From NCBI GenBank assembly GCA_029953675.1, contig JAMWBK010000010.1, positions 1,159,001-1,223,000 on the forward strand: a DNA stretch of 64,000 nucleotides, read 5' to 3'. Source of the DNA: Rhodosorus marinus. Lineage: Eukaryota > Rhodophyta > Stylonematophyceae > Stylonematales > Stylonemataceae. The translations under genes and the position numbers were made by a program. Shown here one piece after another: positions 21,802-32,257 of the stretch. A model generated the notes under the pieces. That model did not search any database, was not told the DNA's origin, and worked only from the letters and a program-made list of their open reading frames with translations. How positions within the stretch are numbered: the first letter of the stretch is position 1; each line of letters starts with the position of its first letter.

Positions 21802-23829
21802 TTAGGGGGGAATAAAACTCGAAATATGGAATAATTTGAGTAATACCCAGCTGGCTGTTGGAGACGTGAAATCTGGTCTCATCGCCAACTGGTTGATTGC
21901 TCCCCGGCTGAGTGGGTCCGCAATATTTTCCGCCCCTTTCTTGTATTCGATATTGAAGGAAAACGGCATTAAGCGATTCACATATCTCGCTTGTCTCTTG
22001 GTAAGCTCCTTTTGCGAGTGTAGAAAACGCAAAGGGTTATGGTCGGTGCGAAGCCCAAATCGTTGGCCCTCGCGCACGTACGTCCGCCAATGTAATACCG
22101 CTAGGGTCAACGCGTAGAGTTCCCGTTCATAAGTGGAATACTTCTCCTCCGTAGTGGTGAACCGCTGTGAGAAGTACGCAATTGGATGTTCTCCATCTTC
22201 AAAGGTTTGCAACAACACAGCCCCTACTCCCTTGTTACTGGCATCAGTACAAATTGTGATGGTTTTTGTAAAATCCGGATTTCGCAGTACTGGCTGCTGC
22301 ATCAATTTCTCCCGCAGGGTGTCAAATGCTTTCTGCTGCTCCGGTCCCCACAGAAATTCTACATTCTTCCTCGTGAGGTTGGTCAGGGGTGCTGCTACCA
22401 GGCTGAATCGTGGCACATAGTTACGGAGATAGCCCGTAAAACCCAAGAAGGACCTGACATCGTGCACATTTTCTAGGACTTGCCAATTTTTAAGGGCGGC
22501 TACCTTGCTGGGATCCGGCCGTCGTCTCCCACTCCCAACCAGATGACCCAAATATTTCGTTTCTGGTACACCGAAGACGCACTTTGACCGCTTTGTATAG
22601 AGTCGGTGGTTTCTCAGCTTCGAGAAGACGATGTCTAGATGTCCTTTGTGGTCTTCCTTATTCGCCGAGTAGATAATAATGTCGTCAAAGAAGATCATGA
22701 CGAAAACGTTTAACTCGTTGAAGAAAATACTGTTCAATAGTCGAGTAAACACAGCAGGAGCATTTGTCAGTCCAAACGGCATCACTAACCACTCGTAAAG
22801 ACCAAATGGCGTCGTGAACGCTGTTTTTGGAATGTCCTTCTTCTCCACGCGTAGTTGCCAGTAACCACTCCTCAAATCGATCACACTGAGATATGTGGCT
22901 TTGCCGAGAGCATCTAGACAATCGTCTATTCTTGGCGAGCTGGTCTTGTTGACGATGGTTGCCTGGTTCAGTTTGCGGTAATCGATGCACAATCGCCGCC
23001 CACCATCTTTTTTGTCCACAAAAAGACAGGGTGAAGCAAAAGGCGACGAGCTAGGTCGAACGAGGTTTTTGCTCAGCAAATCTTGTAGTTGAGTTTTCAG
23101 ATCCTTCTGATCTGCAAGACTCATTCGGTATGGTCTTTGGGATGTTGGTTCGGTTCCCGGTTTCAGATCAATTGTAAAGTTGACGTTTCGCCAAGGGGCC
23201 AGGTTCTTAATGTCTTCCACAAAAACGTCAGCGTATTTATCCGTAATAAATTCCTCCAGATCTTTCGCCTCTTCCAGTCGTTTTTGTGTAAATTTCGTTA
23301 TATTTTTGATTTCGGGTTCCTCCAATGTTTCACCTCTGACCGACTTCGTTTGATTCGTTACATTTTTCTGGTTCTGCACAACTAATTTTTCAGTAATGTC
23401 TTCAAGGTGTTTTTCAAGGTTTCCTTCTGTGTAGTTGTCTAGGTTTTCCTCCGTATAATTTTCAGGTTCTGGGTGGTCAGGTTGTTTGTCGGGTTGTTCA
23501 GGTTCTACTTCAGGGTTTTGTTCAGGTTCTTCTTCACTGTAATTCTCCGGGTTTTCAGGGTTGTGTTCAAGGTGAGCAGCAGAACATTCAGCTGCTTCTG
23601 GTTGATTTTCTGGTTCTTCAGGATTTTCTGGGTTATTTCCTTCGTTGGGGTTCAGTGTCAGCGTCTGGTTTGATAGATCGAGTTGCGCCTTATATTTGTG
23701 GAGGAAATCTCTTCCCAGATACCCTGGGCTTGTGGCGTCTTCTACAACGTAAGGTCGCCAGTTGAAGCTGTGACCGCCCAGTTGTAAGGTTACCTTGGCT
23801 TCGCCCAAGATACTTATGGATGTGCCTGG
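21802..23829 (-). CDS. Gypsy reverse transcriptase-RNase H polyprotein segment
   Basis: The frame continues from the protease after one TAG (23830-23832) and runs about 675 codons. After the end of the protease domain comes an acidic Asn/Pro/Glu-rich linker (repeats such as NPENPEEPEN) of about 100 residues, then RT: RPYRMSLADQKDLK, RLCIDYRKLNQATI, DLRSGYWQLRV, FGLTNAPAVF and the catalytic FFDD box. RNase H follows with TDASNKGVGAVL, YSTYERELYAL and TDHNPLRFL. RT copies element RNA into DNA and RNase H removes the template. All catalytic aspartates look intact. The frame ends about 30 residues after ADPLSR, where integrase should begin, so the element cannot integrate by itself. Confidence 0.9.
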   Translation of the reverse strand, partial: PGTSISILGEAKVTLQLGGHSFNWRPYVVEDATSPGYLGRDFLHKYKAQLDLSNQTLTLNPNEGNNPENPEEPENQPEAAECSAAHLEHNPENPENYSEEEPEQNPEVEPEQPDKQPDHPEPENYTEENLDNYTEGNLEKHLEDITEKLVVQNQKNVTNQTKSVRGETLEEPEIKNITKFTQKRLEEAKDLEEFITDKYADVFVEDIKNLAPWRNVNFTIDLKPGTEPTSQRPYRMSLADQKDLKTQLQDLLSKNLVRPSSSPFASPCLFVDKKDGGRRLCIDYRKLNQATIVNKTSSPRIDDCLDALGKATYLSVIDLRSGYWQLRVEKKDIPKTAFTTPFGLYEWLVMPFGLTNAPAVFTRLLNSIFFNELNVFVMIFFDDIIIYSANKEDHKGHLDIVFSKLRNHRLYTKRSKCVFGVPETKYLGHLVGSGRRRPDPSKVAALKNWQVLENVHDVRSFLGFTGYLRNYVPRFSLVAAPLTNLTRKNVEFLWGPEQQKAFDTLREKLMQQPVLRNPDFTKTITICTDASNKGVGAVLLQTFEDGEHPIAYFSQRFTTTEEKYSTYERELYALTLAVLHWRTYVREGQRFGLRTDHNPLRFLHSQKELTKRQARYVNRLMPFSFNIEYKKGAENIADPLSRGAINQLAMRPDFTSPTASWVLLKLFHISSFIPP

Positions 23830-24041
23830 CTAGGTCGTGTCCAATTTCCCGTGTTGGGTTGAGATAATTGGAGCAGCATCTGGAATACCTCTCAAAACAG
23901 AATGACTGCTGCCGGTATCAACTAAGAGAGAAATCTCTCGACCGTTGATCCGCCCAACTAGTGTCATATCTGCCGTCAATGGGATCGAGACGCCTGGGTC
24001 GGCAACAGTGTCGGCGTGCGTCACTGCCGCCCTCCGTTTAA
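23830..24041 (-). CDS. Gypsy aspartic protease segment
   Basis: This short frame lies in the -1 register relative to gag and holds an aspartic-protease start: a VDTGSSHSVLRG motif with the catalytic DTG. It ends in a single TAG (23830-23832); beyond that codon the same frame continues into the linker and RT. The second half of the protease fold, including GYLGRDFL, lies after the TAG. The amber codon therefore interrupts the protease itself. It may be an inactivating mutation or a readthrough site; the first is likelier in a truncated copy. Confidence 0.75.
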
Positions 24042-24797
24042 CTGTTGGGTTGTAGGAGGTGTAGACTTCGAGATTGTCGGATCTCTATTAGGGTTGTTCC
24101 AGCAGATCCTTTGTGTATGCCCCTTCTTCCCGCAGTAGTTGCAAACAATGTTGGTGTAGTTACGCTTCTGCAGCGCTTGCGTTCCGGGTTGGTAAATGCG
24201 TCCAGACCTGGTTCCCCTGCTTACAGTGGTCTGGGGCGTTGCCATTTTTTGGGGAAATTTCTCTTCCCGTCTGGAAGGTTGGCTGGCTGCCTCAGCTCCC
24301 TCAATTTTTAGGGCAAGTGCCTGTGCCGCCTCAAAATCCTGCACGTCCTGTATGTAGATGTATTTCTTGACCTCGGGTTTAAGGCCTTCGACGAAGCGGT
24401 CGAATTTCTCTGAATCAGAAATTTCTCCAACCTGGATCAGACAATTGTTGAAATATGCGGAATATGCTGCTACACTCGTTTTCTGCTCTGCCCGTGCGAG
24501 TTGCTGTTTCGCGCGGATCTTAGCGTCCGCTGGGTAGAATTGCGACTTTAAAGCATCCTCAAATCCAGCGTAGCGCGTGGGTTTTTGCGATTCAGGTATC
24601 AGGGACCACCAATACGAAGCGTCGCCAGTGAGATAGCCCTCTGCGAGGGTAATCTTGTAGTCGTTGTCGTCGTCAGGCAGACGAGCCAACTTAAAATACG
24701 TGCGTAGGCTATTCAAGAAGGTACTGATAGTCAAAGCATCGCGCCGCCCGTCATAGGGTTTCGGTTGCGGAGCCTGGATCTTGATTAGCGACGACAT
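24021..24797 (-). CDS. Gypsy gag (capsid-nucleocapsid) protein
   Basis: An intact 258-aa frame begins with MSSLIKIQAPQPKPYDGRRD, typical of gypsy capsid starts (P..YDG..D). The capsid region includes YLTGDASYWWS and a helix-rich segment. A CCHC zinc knuckle follows near the C-terminus (CNYCGKKGHTQRIC), which binds element RNA. It ends QQLNGGRQ and then TGA, with the protease in the -1 frame overlapping the end. The same N-terminal coding sequence (about 45 codons) reappears in inverted orientation at 25228-25364. Confidence 0.88.
   Translation of the reverse strand: MSSLIKIQAPQPKPYDGRRDALTISTFLNSLRTYFKLARLPDDDNDYKITLAEGYLTGDASYWWSLIPESQKPTRYAGFEDALKSQFYPADAKIRAKQQLARAEQKTSVAAYSAYFNNCLIQVGEISDSEKFDRFVEGLKPEVKKYIYIQDVQDFEAAQALALKIEGAEAASQPSRREEKFPQKMATPQTTVSRGTRSGRIYQPGTQALQKRNYTNIVCNYCGKKGHTQRICWNNPNRDPTISKSTPPTTQQLNGGRQ
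24036..24042 (-). promoter_or_regulatory. Candidate -1 ribosomal frameshift heptamer
   Basis: On the minus strand the heptamer is GTTAAAC, read in the gag frame as G TTA AAC, five codons before the gag stop. A -1 slip here moves directly into the open protease frame. GTTAAAC is a known functional slippery sequence in some arteriviruses; its use here is inference from frame geometry. Confidence 0.5.
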
Positions 24798-25364
24798 TCT
24801 GGGTTTATCTCGAATGCAGGTTCAGGTATCAAATTTTCAGGATCAGCTTTTTCTGGTTTTCTGGTTTCTCAAAAGGTCTCTATTTGCGGGCTCATATTCG
24901 TCAGGGTTTCTGGTTATATAGGATTCCTCTGGTTCAACTGGTTATATAGGATTCCTCTGGTTCAACTGGTTATATAGGATTCCTCTGGTTCTTTTCTGGT
25001 TCTAGTAGTACTGGTCTCATCGCAAGTTGCGATTGAGGAACCATTATGCGAACCTGAAAAGTGAGCCCAGTACTACTAGAACCAGAAAAGAACCAGAGGA
25101 ATCCTATATAACCAGAAACCCTGACGAATATGAGCCCGCAACCAGAGACCTTTTGAGAAACCAGAAAACCAGAAAAAGCTGATCCTGAAAATTTGATACC
25201 TGAACCTGCATTCGAGATAAACCCAGAATGTCGTCGCTAATCAAGATCCAGGCTCCGCAACCGAAACCCTATGACGGGCGGCGCGATGCTTTGACTATCA
25301 GTACCTTCTTGAATAGCCTACGCACGTATTTTAAGTTTGCTCGTCTGCCTGACGACGACGACGA
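24661..25364. repeat. 298-bp inverted duplication of the gypsy 5' end
   Basis: The left arm is 24661-25014 and the right arm 25067-25364, separated by 52 bp. The left arm is 56 bp longer only because it has two extra 28-bp tandem units; after removing them both arms are 298 bp. Each arm holds leader plus the first codons of gag, so two gag starts diverge from one centre. The spacer has a small palindrome ATCGCAAGTTGCGAT (25019-25033). The right-arm copy of gag breaks into unrelated sequence after about 45 codons. Confidence 0.9.
24910..24990. repeat. Three tandem 28-bp units in the gypsy leader
   Basis: The unit begins CTGGTTATATAGGATTCCTC and repeats at 24910, 24938 and 24966 (the last partly truncated). 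Each contains TATATA, so it could multiply a core promoter element. The mirrored arm at 25067-25364 has a single copy. Confidence 0.9.
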
Positions 25365-26153
25365 TCTAAAAAGACAGCCTGTCATTACGGATAAAATACC
25401 GAAACAGAACCCCCCCTACTTATCCTCGGTTAGAAAAACAATTGTATTCTAGACGAAATTCATTTTACCTTTTTTTTGTGCTTTGCATCAGAAAGTTGAA
25501 AAAGGGAATAAAAATTAAGTACTTGATCACGGGGCCCCCCTATTGCAATGGTCGAATGGAGACCTGACCCGTAAAAAAAATCTGGACGGAGCTCTCTTTT
25601 CGGACTGTGGTCGACGACCTCTTTGAAAAATACAAAAACATTACAATATGATACACTTTTTTTTTGCGGGAGAAAATCGTATATCATACAGGCAGAGAGG
25701 GAGGGGGGTATGAGGAAAGGAGCTGTGTGAAAGTAAGTGTTTGGTTAAGGGTGATTGAATTTCGGGTTTTAATATTTAGTAGAAATTATTTGTGAGTATG
25801 AGGCGATTTTTTACCCGTTGGGAATTTGCAGGCTTATGTTTATATTTGGAGACTGGCCAGGGGGGTTAGGATTGTATTGAAAAGTTTGTGGGTGTGCATT
25901 GAGGGAGGTTGGGAGTCTCTTGTTGGCCGATGGAAAAAGAAGGGAAGATTGAGATACCTTTCTTGTTTGGCAGAGGAGGAGCTGGTGTAACGGTATAAGA
26001 AGGGTTGGTAGATTCGAAACAAGGAGTAGATTAGGTCGTGGGATTTGTTTTTGGGAAGGGGGGTGGGTTCTAGTTGGAGTTTTGGTTGGCATCGGCCGGG
26101 CGGGAGGGGGGGTGGGGAGATTGGAAGAGGATTAGGGTTTTGCTGGATACAAG
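25365..26153. other. Intergenic between the retroelement and UROD
   Basis: No gene recognised. It includes the break point of the inverted gag copy (about 25365), a T-rich patch near 25660 and G-rich sequence just before the UROD start. Confidence 0.4.
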
Positions 26154-27546
26154 ATGGTTGCGTTTGTATCAGGACAGGGAGTGATTGGTCGGAAGACCAG
26201 CAAGAGAAAAATGGATCCTTTGGTCAAGATGAGTGCGGAAACGAGTGAGGCGCCTTTACTCGTACGTGCTGCGAGGGGGGAGAAAGTTGAACGTCCTCCG
26301 GTGTGGATGATGCGTCAAGCTGGCAGATATATGAAGGTGTATCAGGAGCTTGCAAAGAAGCACCCATCATTCAGGGAGAGATCGGAGATTCCTGAGCTGT
26401 CCACTGAGATTTCCCTCCAGCCGTGGGAAGCTTTTCAGCCGGATGGTGTGATCCTGTTCAGCGACATCCTGACACCCCTGCCTGGCATGGGAGTGAACTT
26501 TGATATTCCTGACAAGGGTCCGGTCATTGAACCACCGCTGCGTACCAAGGACGATATTGACCTCGTACACGAGCTTGATCCGACTTCTGCGACTCCCTTT
26601 GTGGGAAAAACCCTGCGGGATTTGACGAAGGAAGTTGACGGAAAAGCTGCTATCCTGGGCTTTGTCGGAGCCCCCTATACTCTGGCCACCTATTGCGTGG
26701 AAGGTAGGAATGTTTGCCGAGAGGATAGAACAGAGTATAGTTGACGGTGCTCATCCTTTCAGTTGCATCTTCACTGTATGACACCTCCAGGTGGTAGCTC
26801 AAAATCATACTCCGCGATCAAAAGAATGGCCTTCACTGAGGGTGAGCTGCTTCACAGCCTGCTCGGAAAATTTGCGGACAACATCGCTACATACGCTTGC
26901 TATCAAATTGAGAATGGAGCTCAGACTGTTCAGATGTTTGATTCCTGGGCTGGACAGCTATCACCAATCGACTACGACATTTTCGCAGCTCCGTATCAGA
27001 AGAGGTAGGTTATCAAGTTCGTTGCTCTTGTCCGGAACAGCGGGTGAGTGCTTCAGATTCGCTGAGAGTCGTGCCCCCTTCCTCCTTTCCCCCAAATTGC
27101 TCGGATTTCAGAGTGGTTGATAAGGTGAAGGAGAAATACCCCGACGTGCCTTTCATCATCTACATCTCTCAGGGCGGCACGTTGTTGGAGCGGATGGCCA
27201 GTACTGGCGTAGACATTGTATCCGTGGATTGGACTGTAGATATGAAAGACGCTAGGGAAAGACTGGGTGACGTCAAAGTACAAGGGAACATGGATCCTGC
27301 AGTTCTCCTCGGATCGAAAGAATTTATCACCGATCGAATCATGGATACGATTCAGAAAGCGGGACCTACTGGGTAACGATATCAGCCCTGCAGGACTCCA
27401 CATGCTTTGCGATCGGCTCTCTAAGCTTGTGCTTTTTTCCTTCTGTCAACAGTCATATCATGAATCTGGGCCATGGTGTCATGCCCAATACGCCGGAGGA
27501 GAATGTTGAGCACTATTTCAGAACGGTACAAAACTTCAAATGGTGA
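26154..27546 (+). CDS. UROD: Uroporphyrinogen decarboxylase
   Basis: Four exons (26154-26703, 26791-27004, 27112-27372, 27453-27546) encode 372 aa with phases 1, 2 and 2 matched. The enzyme removes four carboxyl groups from uroporphyrinogen III to give coproporphyrinogen III in haem (and chlorophyll) synthesis. Family landmarks are present: [13 protein letters not shown] (substrate-binding Arg), [10 protein letters not shown] with the catalytic Asp, [31 protein letters not shown], a VQGNMDP stretch, and [15 protein letters not shown] near the end. The start gives about 34 residues before the conserved core. That extension has several basic residues but is not a clear transit peptide, so location (cytosol or plastid) is open. 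Introns are 80-107 nt. Confidence 0.95.
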
Positions 27547-28164
27547 GCTGGGTGAATACTGGTCATGGGAGTTTGTTTCTTTGGCCAACAGAACGCCTTC
27601 GGCGGAAAAATAGAGGAATACGGTGACCTGAAATAGTGACAGCAAGTACCCAAGCAAGAGTGTCCTACACAGACTTTTTCCAAGAAAGTGTGTCTTCTGT
27701 AGATCCACCTCGGTATCTACGCCGTGGTTTTTGAGTGCTCTGAAACTGTTTTTTTGACTCTGTCAGTTGATAAACGAAAACGTGTAAGGATCCTACCTGG
27801 TACGATCGGGCTGGAGGTTTGTGAAAGGGCTCGGCGTTTCCTAACAGAAAAGCAGCTAGAGCAGGAGCTTCGACCGCAATCCTTTGCAGAACTTTGCTCC
27901 CAGACCGTCTTGCGGAGTTGGGGAAAGTGCTTCGGTTCGACTCAAGGTCAAAGCTTTGACACTCAGAGCGTGATTACGGGAGACAGGAATTCGCCTGGAG
28001 GTTGAGTTCGTTTCCGACGCCCAGGTCATATTTGCCGGGCTGTGATCGGTTTTGAAAACCTCGTCATGGGCGAAACTTCTTCTCCGATGGTGGTTAATTT
28101 CTTGTTAGGTGGCCTATCGGACATGGGCAACCCGATAACTTCCCTCTGACCACCAGACTACGTG
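27547..28164. other. Convergent 3' flanks of UROD and the gankyrin-like gene
   Basis: No gene recognised. A 93-codon frame (27724-28005) has no motif and no promoter context. Probably the two 3' UTRs and spacer. Confidence 0.4.
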
Positions 28165-29108
28165 TCAGCCGCCTCCCTGGAGGAACATGATCAATTGCTT
28201 CTTATAGTTCGTGTCGACGACGTCGAGGGGCGTCTTTTTGTCCTCGTTCTGCACTTCAAGAAGTTCCATTCCATTCAAATCGATCAGTTGCCTGACAATC
28301 CGGTCGTTGCCATTTTCACAGGCAATGTGCATGACCGTATCTCCCGCTTTGTTTTCCCTCTCCACATCGGCACCTGCAAGTTGAGCGGAGAATCACGAAT
28401 GGGTACAGTTTTCCAACAGTTGATGCAAAATCTGATGGGAGAAAGACCTACCCAAGGAGATCAGCAACGACGCTGCTTCGTTGTGGTTTTTCCCAACAGC
28501 ACGAAACAAAGGCGTGTTTCCGTATTTGTCGCCCGCGTTTATCTTCGCTTGAGCTTGCGCAAGCAGTTGGATTAGCATAACATTGCCTCTCCCTGCAGCA
28601 TAATGGAGGGCGGTTATTTTTGAGCTAGTACCGGCTCGAACAAGTTTCTGAACTGCGGCGTCCCCGTTGTCAACCGCCAGTTTATCGAGGAGAAGCCTGA
28701 CCACCTTCTCATGGTCACACGCACACGCCGAATGAAGGACAGTAGTCCCTTCTTCATCCGAGACATCAATCTTCGCATCATACTTCAGCAAGATTTCAAC
28801 AATTCGTACGTCACCTGTCCAAGAAGCAAGTCCACGCGTTTCGCTTGGTAAGGAGGAGCGCCCGTCCCTACCACAGCCAAGAGGGTCGTACAATACATAC
28901 CTGTCGTAGCCGCCCAGTGAAGCATTGTCCTCCCATCCTCATCTCTTTCATTAAGAGCTTTCAATCTCTTCGCTCCGTCATCCCCAAAGCCCTCCAGCCA
29001 CCCACGCAGCCCATCCGCATCCCTCCTATCCACACAAGACCTACCGGTACTCACCTTCGACCCATCCAGCCAAGTAGCCATCCCTGCCTCCGATATTCGC
29101 TCCCTCAT
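28165..29108 (-). CDS. Ankyrin-repeat protein, gankyrin/PSMD10 (Nas6) type
   Basis: Three exons read on the minus strand (29108-28901, 28814-28452, 28373-28165) give 259 aa; both junctions split a Gly codon in the same phase. Six or so ankyrin repeats are visible: DGRTMLHWAATTG, EGTTVLHSACACDHEKVVRLLL, ITALHYAAGRGNVMLIQLL, YGNTPLFRAVGKNHNEAASL, AGDTVMHIACENGNDRIV and KKTPLDVV. The repeat count, the length and a terminal TPLDV-type repeat resemble PSMD10/Nas6. That protein is a cytosolic chaperone that binds the Rpt3 ATPase during 26S proteasome base assembly. Ankyrin proteins are hard to assign by eye, so the repeat architecture is firm but the proteasome role is inference. Confidence 0.72.
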
Positions 29109-30605
<1,497 letters not shown>

Positions 30606-32257
30606 ATAGATTAAATAGTGATCAATTAAAATACAATGTAGTGATTCGATTCAGCCGCAACATGCTCATCAGATATTTAAGATCACCCGTGCACATGGAG
30701 GCACCAGGACTTATCGACCAACGCCTAGCTACTGCACGATTGTCTCCTACGAACCTTTCAATCCAGGCGAACGGCCCGAGCTGGTTTAGCGAATTGTACT
30801 ATGTGCGGTTTACTAAAACTCCCAGGTGCCGAACTGCTAGTGGGGGTTGCACAGACAATGACTGCTATGCAGTACGCGTGGGACGGACAGGATAGTGAAG
30901 GGCTTAAAGAAGATCGTCAGAATGTGAACCGCTCCATCGTTACCGTCTGGATCTCATCCCAAAAACACTGGCCCTTTGTACTACGTTTGGGCAAGCTCTC
31001 CCAGGCGCTTCAGAGGCACTTCAATAACAGTTTCGTAGTCCGAAATGCCTCCATCTCGAGGCTCCTCATTAGAGCAAATATGCCAGTTGGCGTACAACCC
31101 GCCGACTGGCATATTTGTAGCAGGCTGTCATCGTTTTCTGCACGTTCAACTGCACGCTCCCCAGATTCTAGAGGTGGCAATACTGTCGGGGAGACACTGC
31201 ACAGGGGTAAAACAGGTTTCTTTTTCTCGACAGGTACTCAAACAACACGTGCGTGGGCCCACTTCGCCAGGGCTGCCGCATCAATCACGAGATTTCGACA
31301 ATGACGTACTGGCGATTACTTCAACAGGCGTGGGATCAAGGAGGCTACGCGATTGCAATACCATCACAGCTCCATCCAGTTAGAACCCTACGTGTGTAGG
31401 TGAACAGCGATCCAGCTCAACCAGCTCAGAGATGTCTTCCCCAGCTTCCCTCGAGTATGTATGAATGAAAAAAAAACCACCCAGCCCTTCGGAGGGGTAT
31501 GTGGATGTTCCGCCATGACGAAATCAGGTAAAAAGATAGAACTTTAGACCCTCGAGGGCATGTTAAGGGGTAGGACGCTTTTCCTTTTTTGACCATTCAT
31601 ATCTTACCACGTGTCATAAGGAACGTTCCTATCAAGGTTGTAGAGTGAGCGAAACTGAGAGTGGGTCGTTGGGAACACCACCGTCTTTGCATTCTATCTC
31701 AGGGTGGTATCTTCAGTTTCTTAAGAATACAACTTTCAGTTGTACGGTCATCCAAAAGTCTTTCTATTTACGTTAGTTTTTCGTTGCTCAGCAGAAATCG
31801 ACGATCTCTGGGAGCGGCGTGGACTGCGATCCGTTCAGCACACGAGGCGAGTGGGGGAAGCCCTACTTCTCAGCATCGACTCAGCGCCTGAAATTGTTCC
31901 GTCCAAGTATCGGGGGGCATGTCGAACGATGTGCAGGAGGCGATCCTTGCAAGCTGCCTAAATCTTTCATCGAATTTCGCTGATTGTACATCGTGCAGAC
32001 TCCAGAATTCTGTTTTCCGGAAATTCCTTGTGCTAAAAGAGCCTCATGCGATATGATCTGTTCACGGCGCCAGTGAGTGCTTGCGAAACATACAAGATAA
32101 GCTTTACATGATTAAGTTCAATGGCCTTTAAATTTTCCTCAGTCAAGAGTGTAAATCCAGTTGATTTGGGAAGAATCCGTTGTTTTTGATGGTGGCCTGT
32201 GCAAGAGGTGAGTGAGACTTTGCCTTTAGCTGCTGGGCTGTGTTTCAAAGCTCTCTT
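30606..32257. other. Intergenic between H4 and the ORP gene
   Basis: No gene assigned. An imperfect hairpin lies at 31075-31117. A short natural-looking frame at about 31790-31960 (IDDLWERRGLRSVQHTRRV) follows an acceptor-like TTGCTCAG but has no partner exon. The 3' end may hold an extra exon of the ORP gene (see that entry). Confidence 0.35.
31075..31117. repeat. Imperfect 18-bp hairpin
   Basis: Arms 31075-31092 and 31100-31117 pair over 18 positions with one G-T wobble around a 7-nt loop. It is looser than the three 22-bp palindromes and may be an older member of the same class or unrelated. Confidence 0.7.

Larger units (their letters stand above)
21802..25014 (-). mobile_element. Truncated Ty3/gypsy-type LTR retrotransposon
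   Basis: Reading on the minus strand: a leader (25014-24798), gag (24797-24021), protease (from a -1 frameshift region to 23830), then reverse transcriptase and RNase H (to 21802). The order PR-RT-RH and the RT motifs place it in Ty3/gypsy. It stops shortly after RNase H: no integrase, chromodomain or 3' LTR follows. The leader contains three tandem 28-bp units (24910-24990). A mirrored copy of the leader and gag start lies at 25067-25364. Confidence 0.88.
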
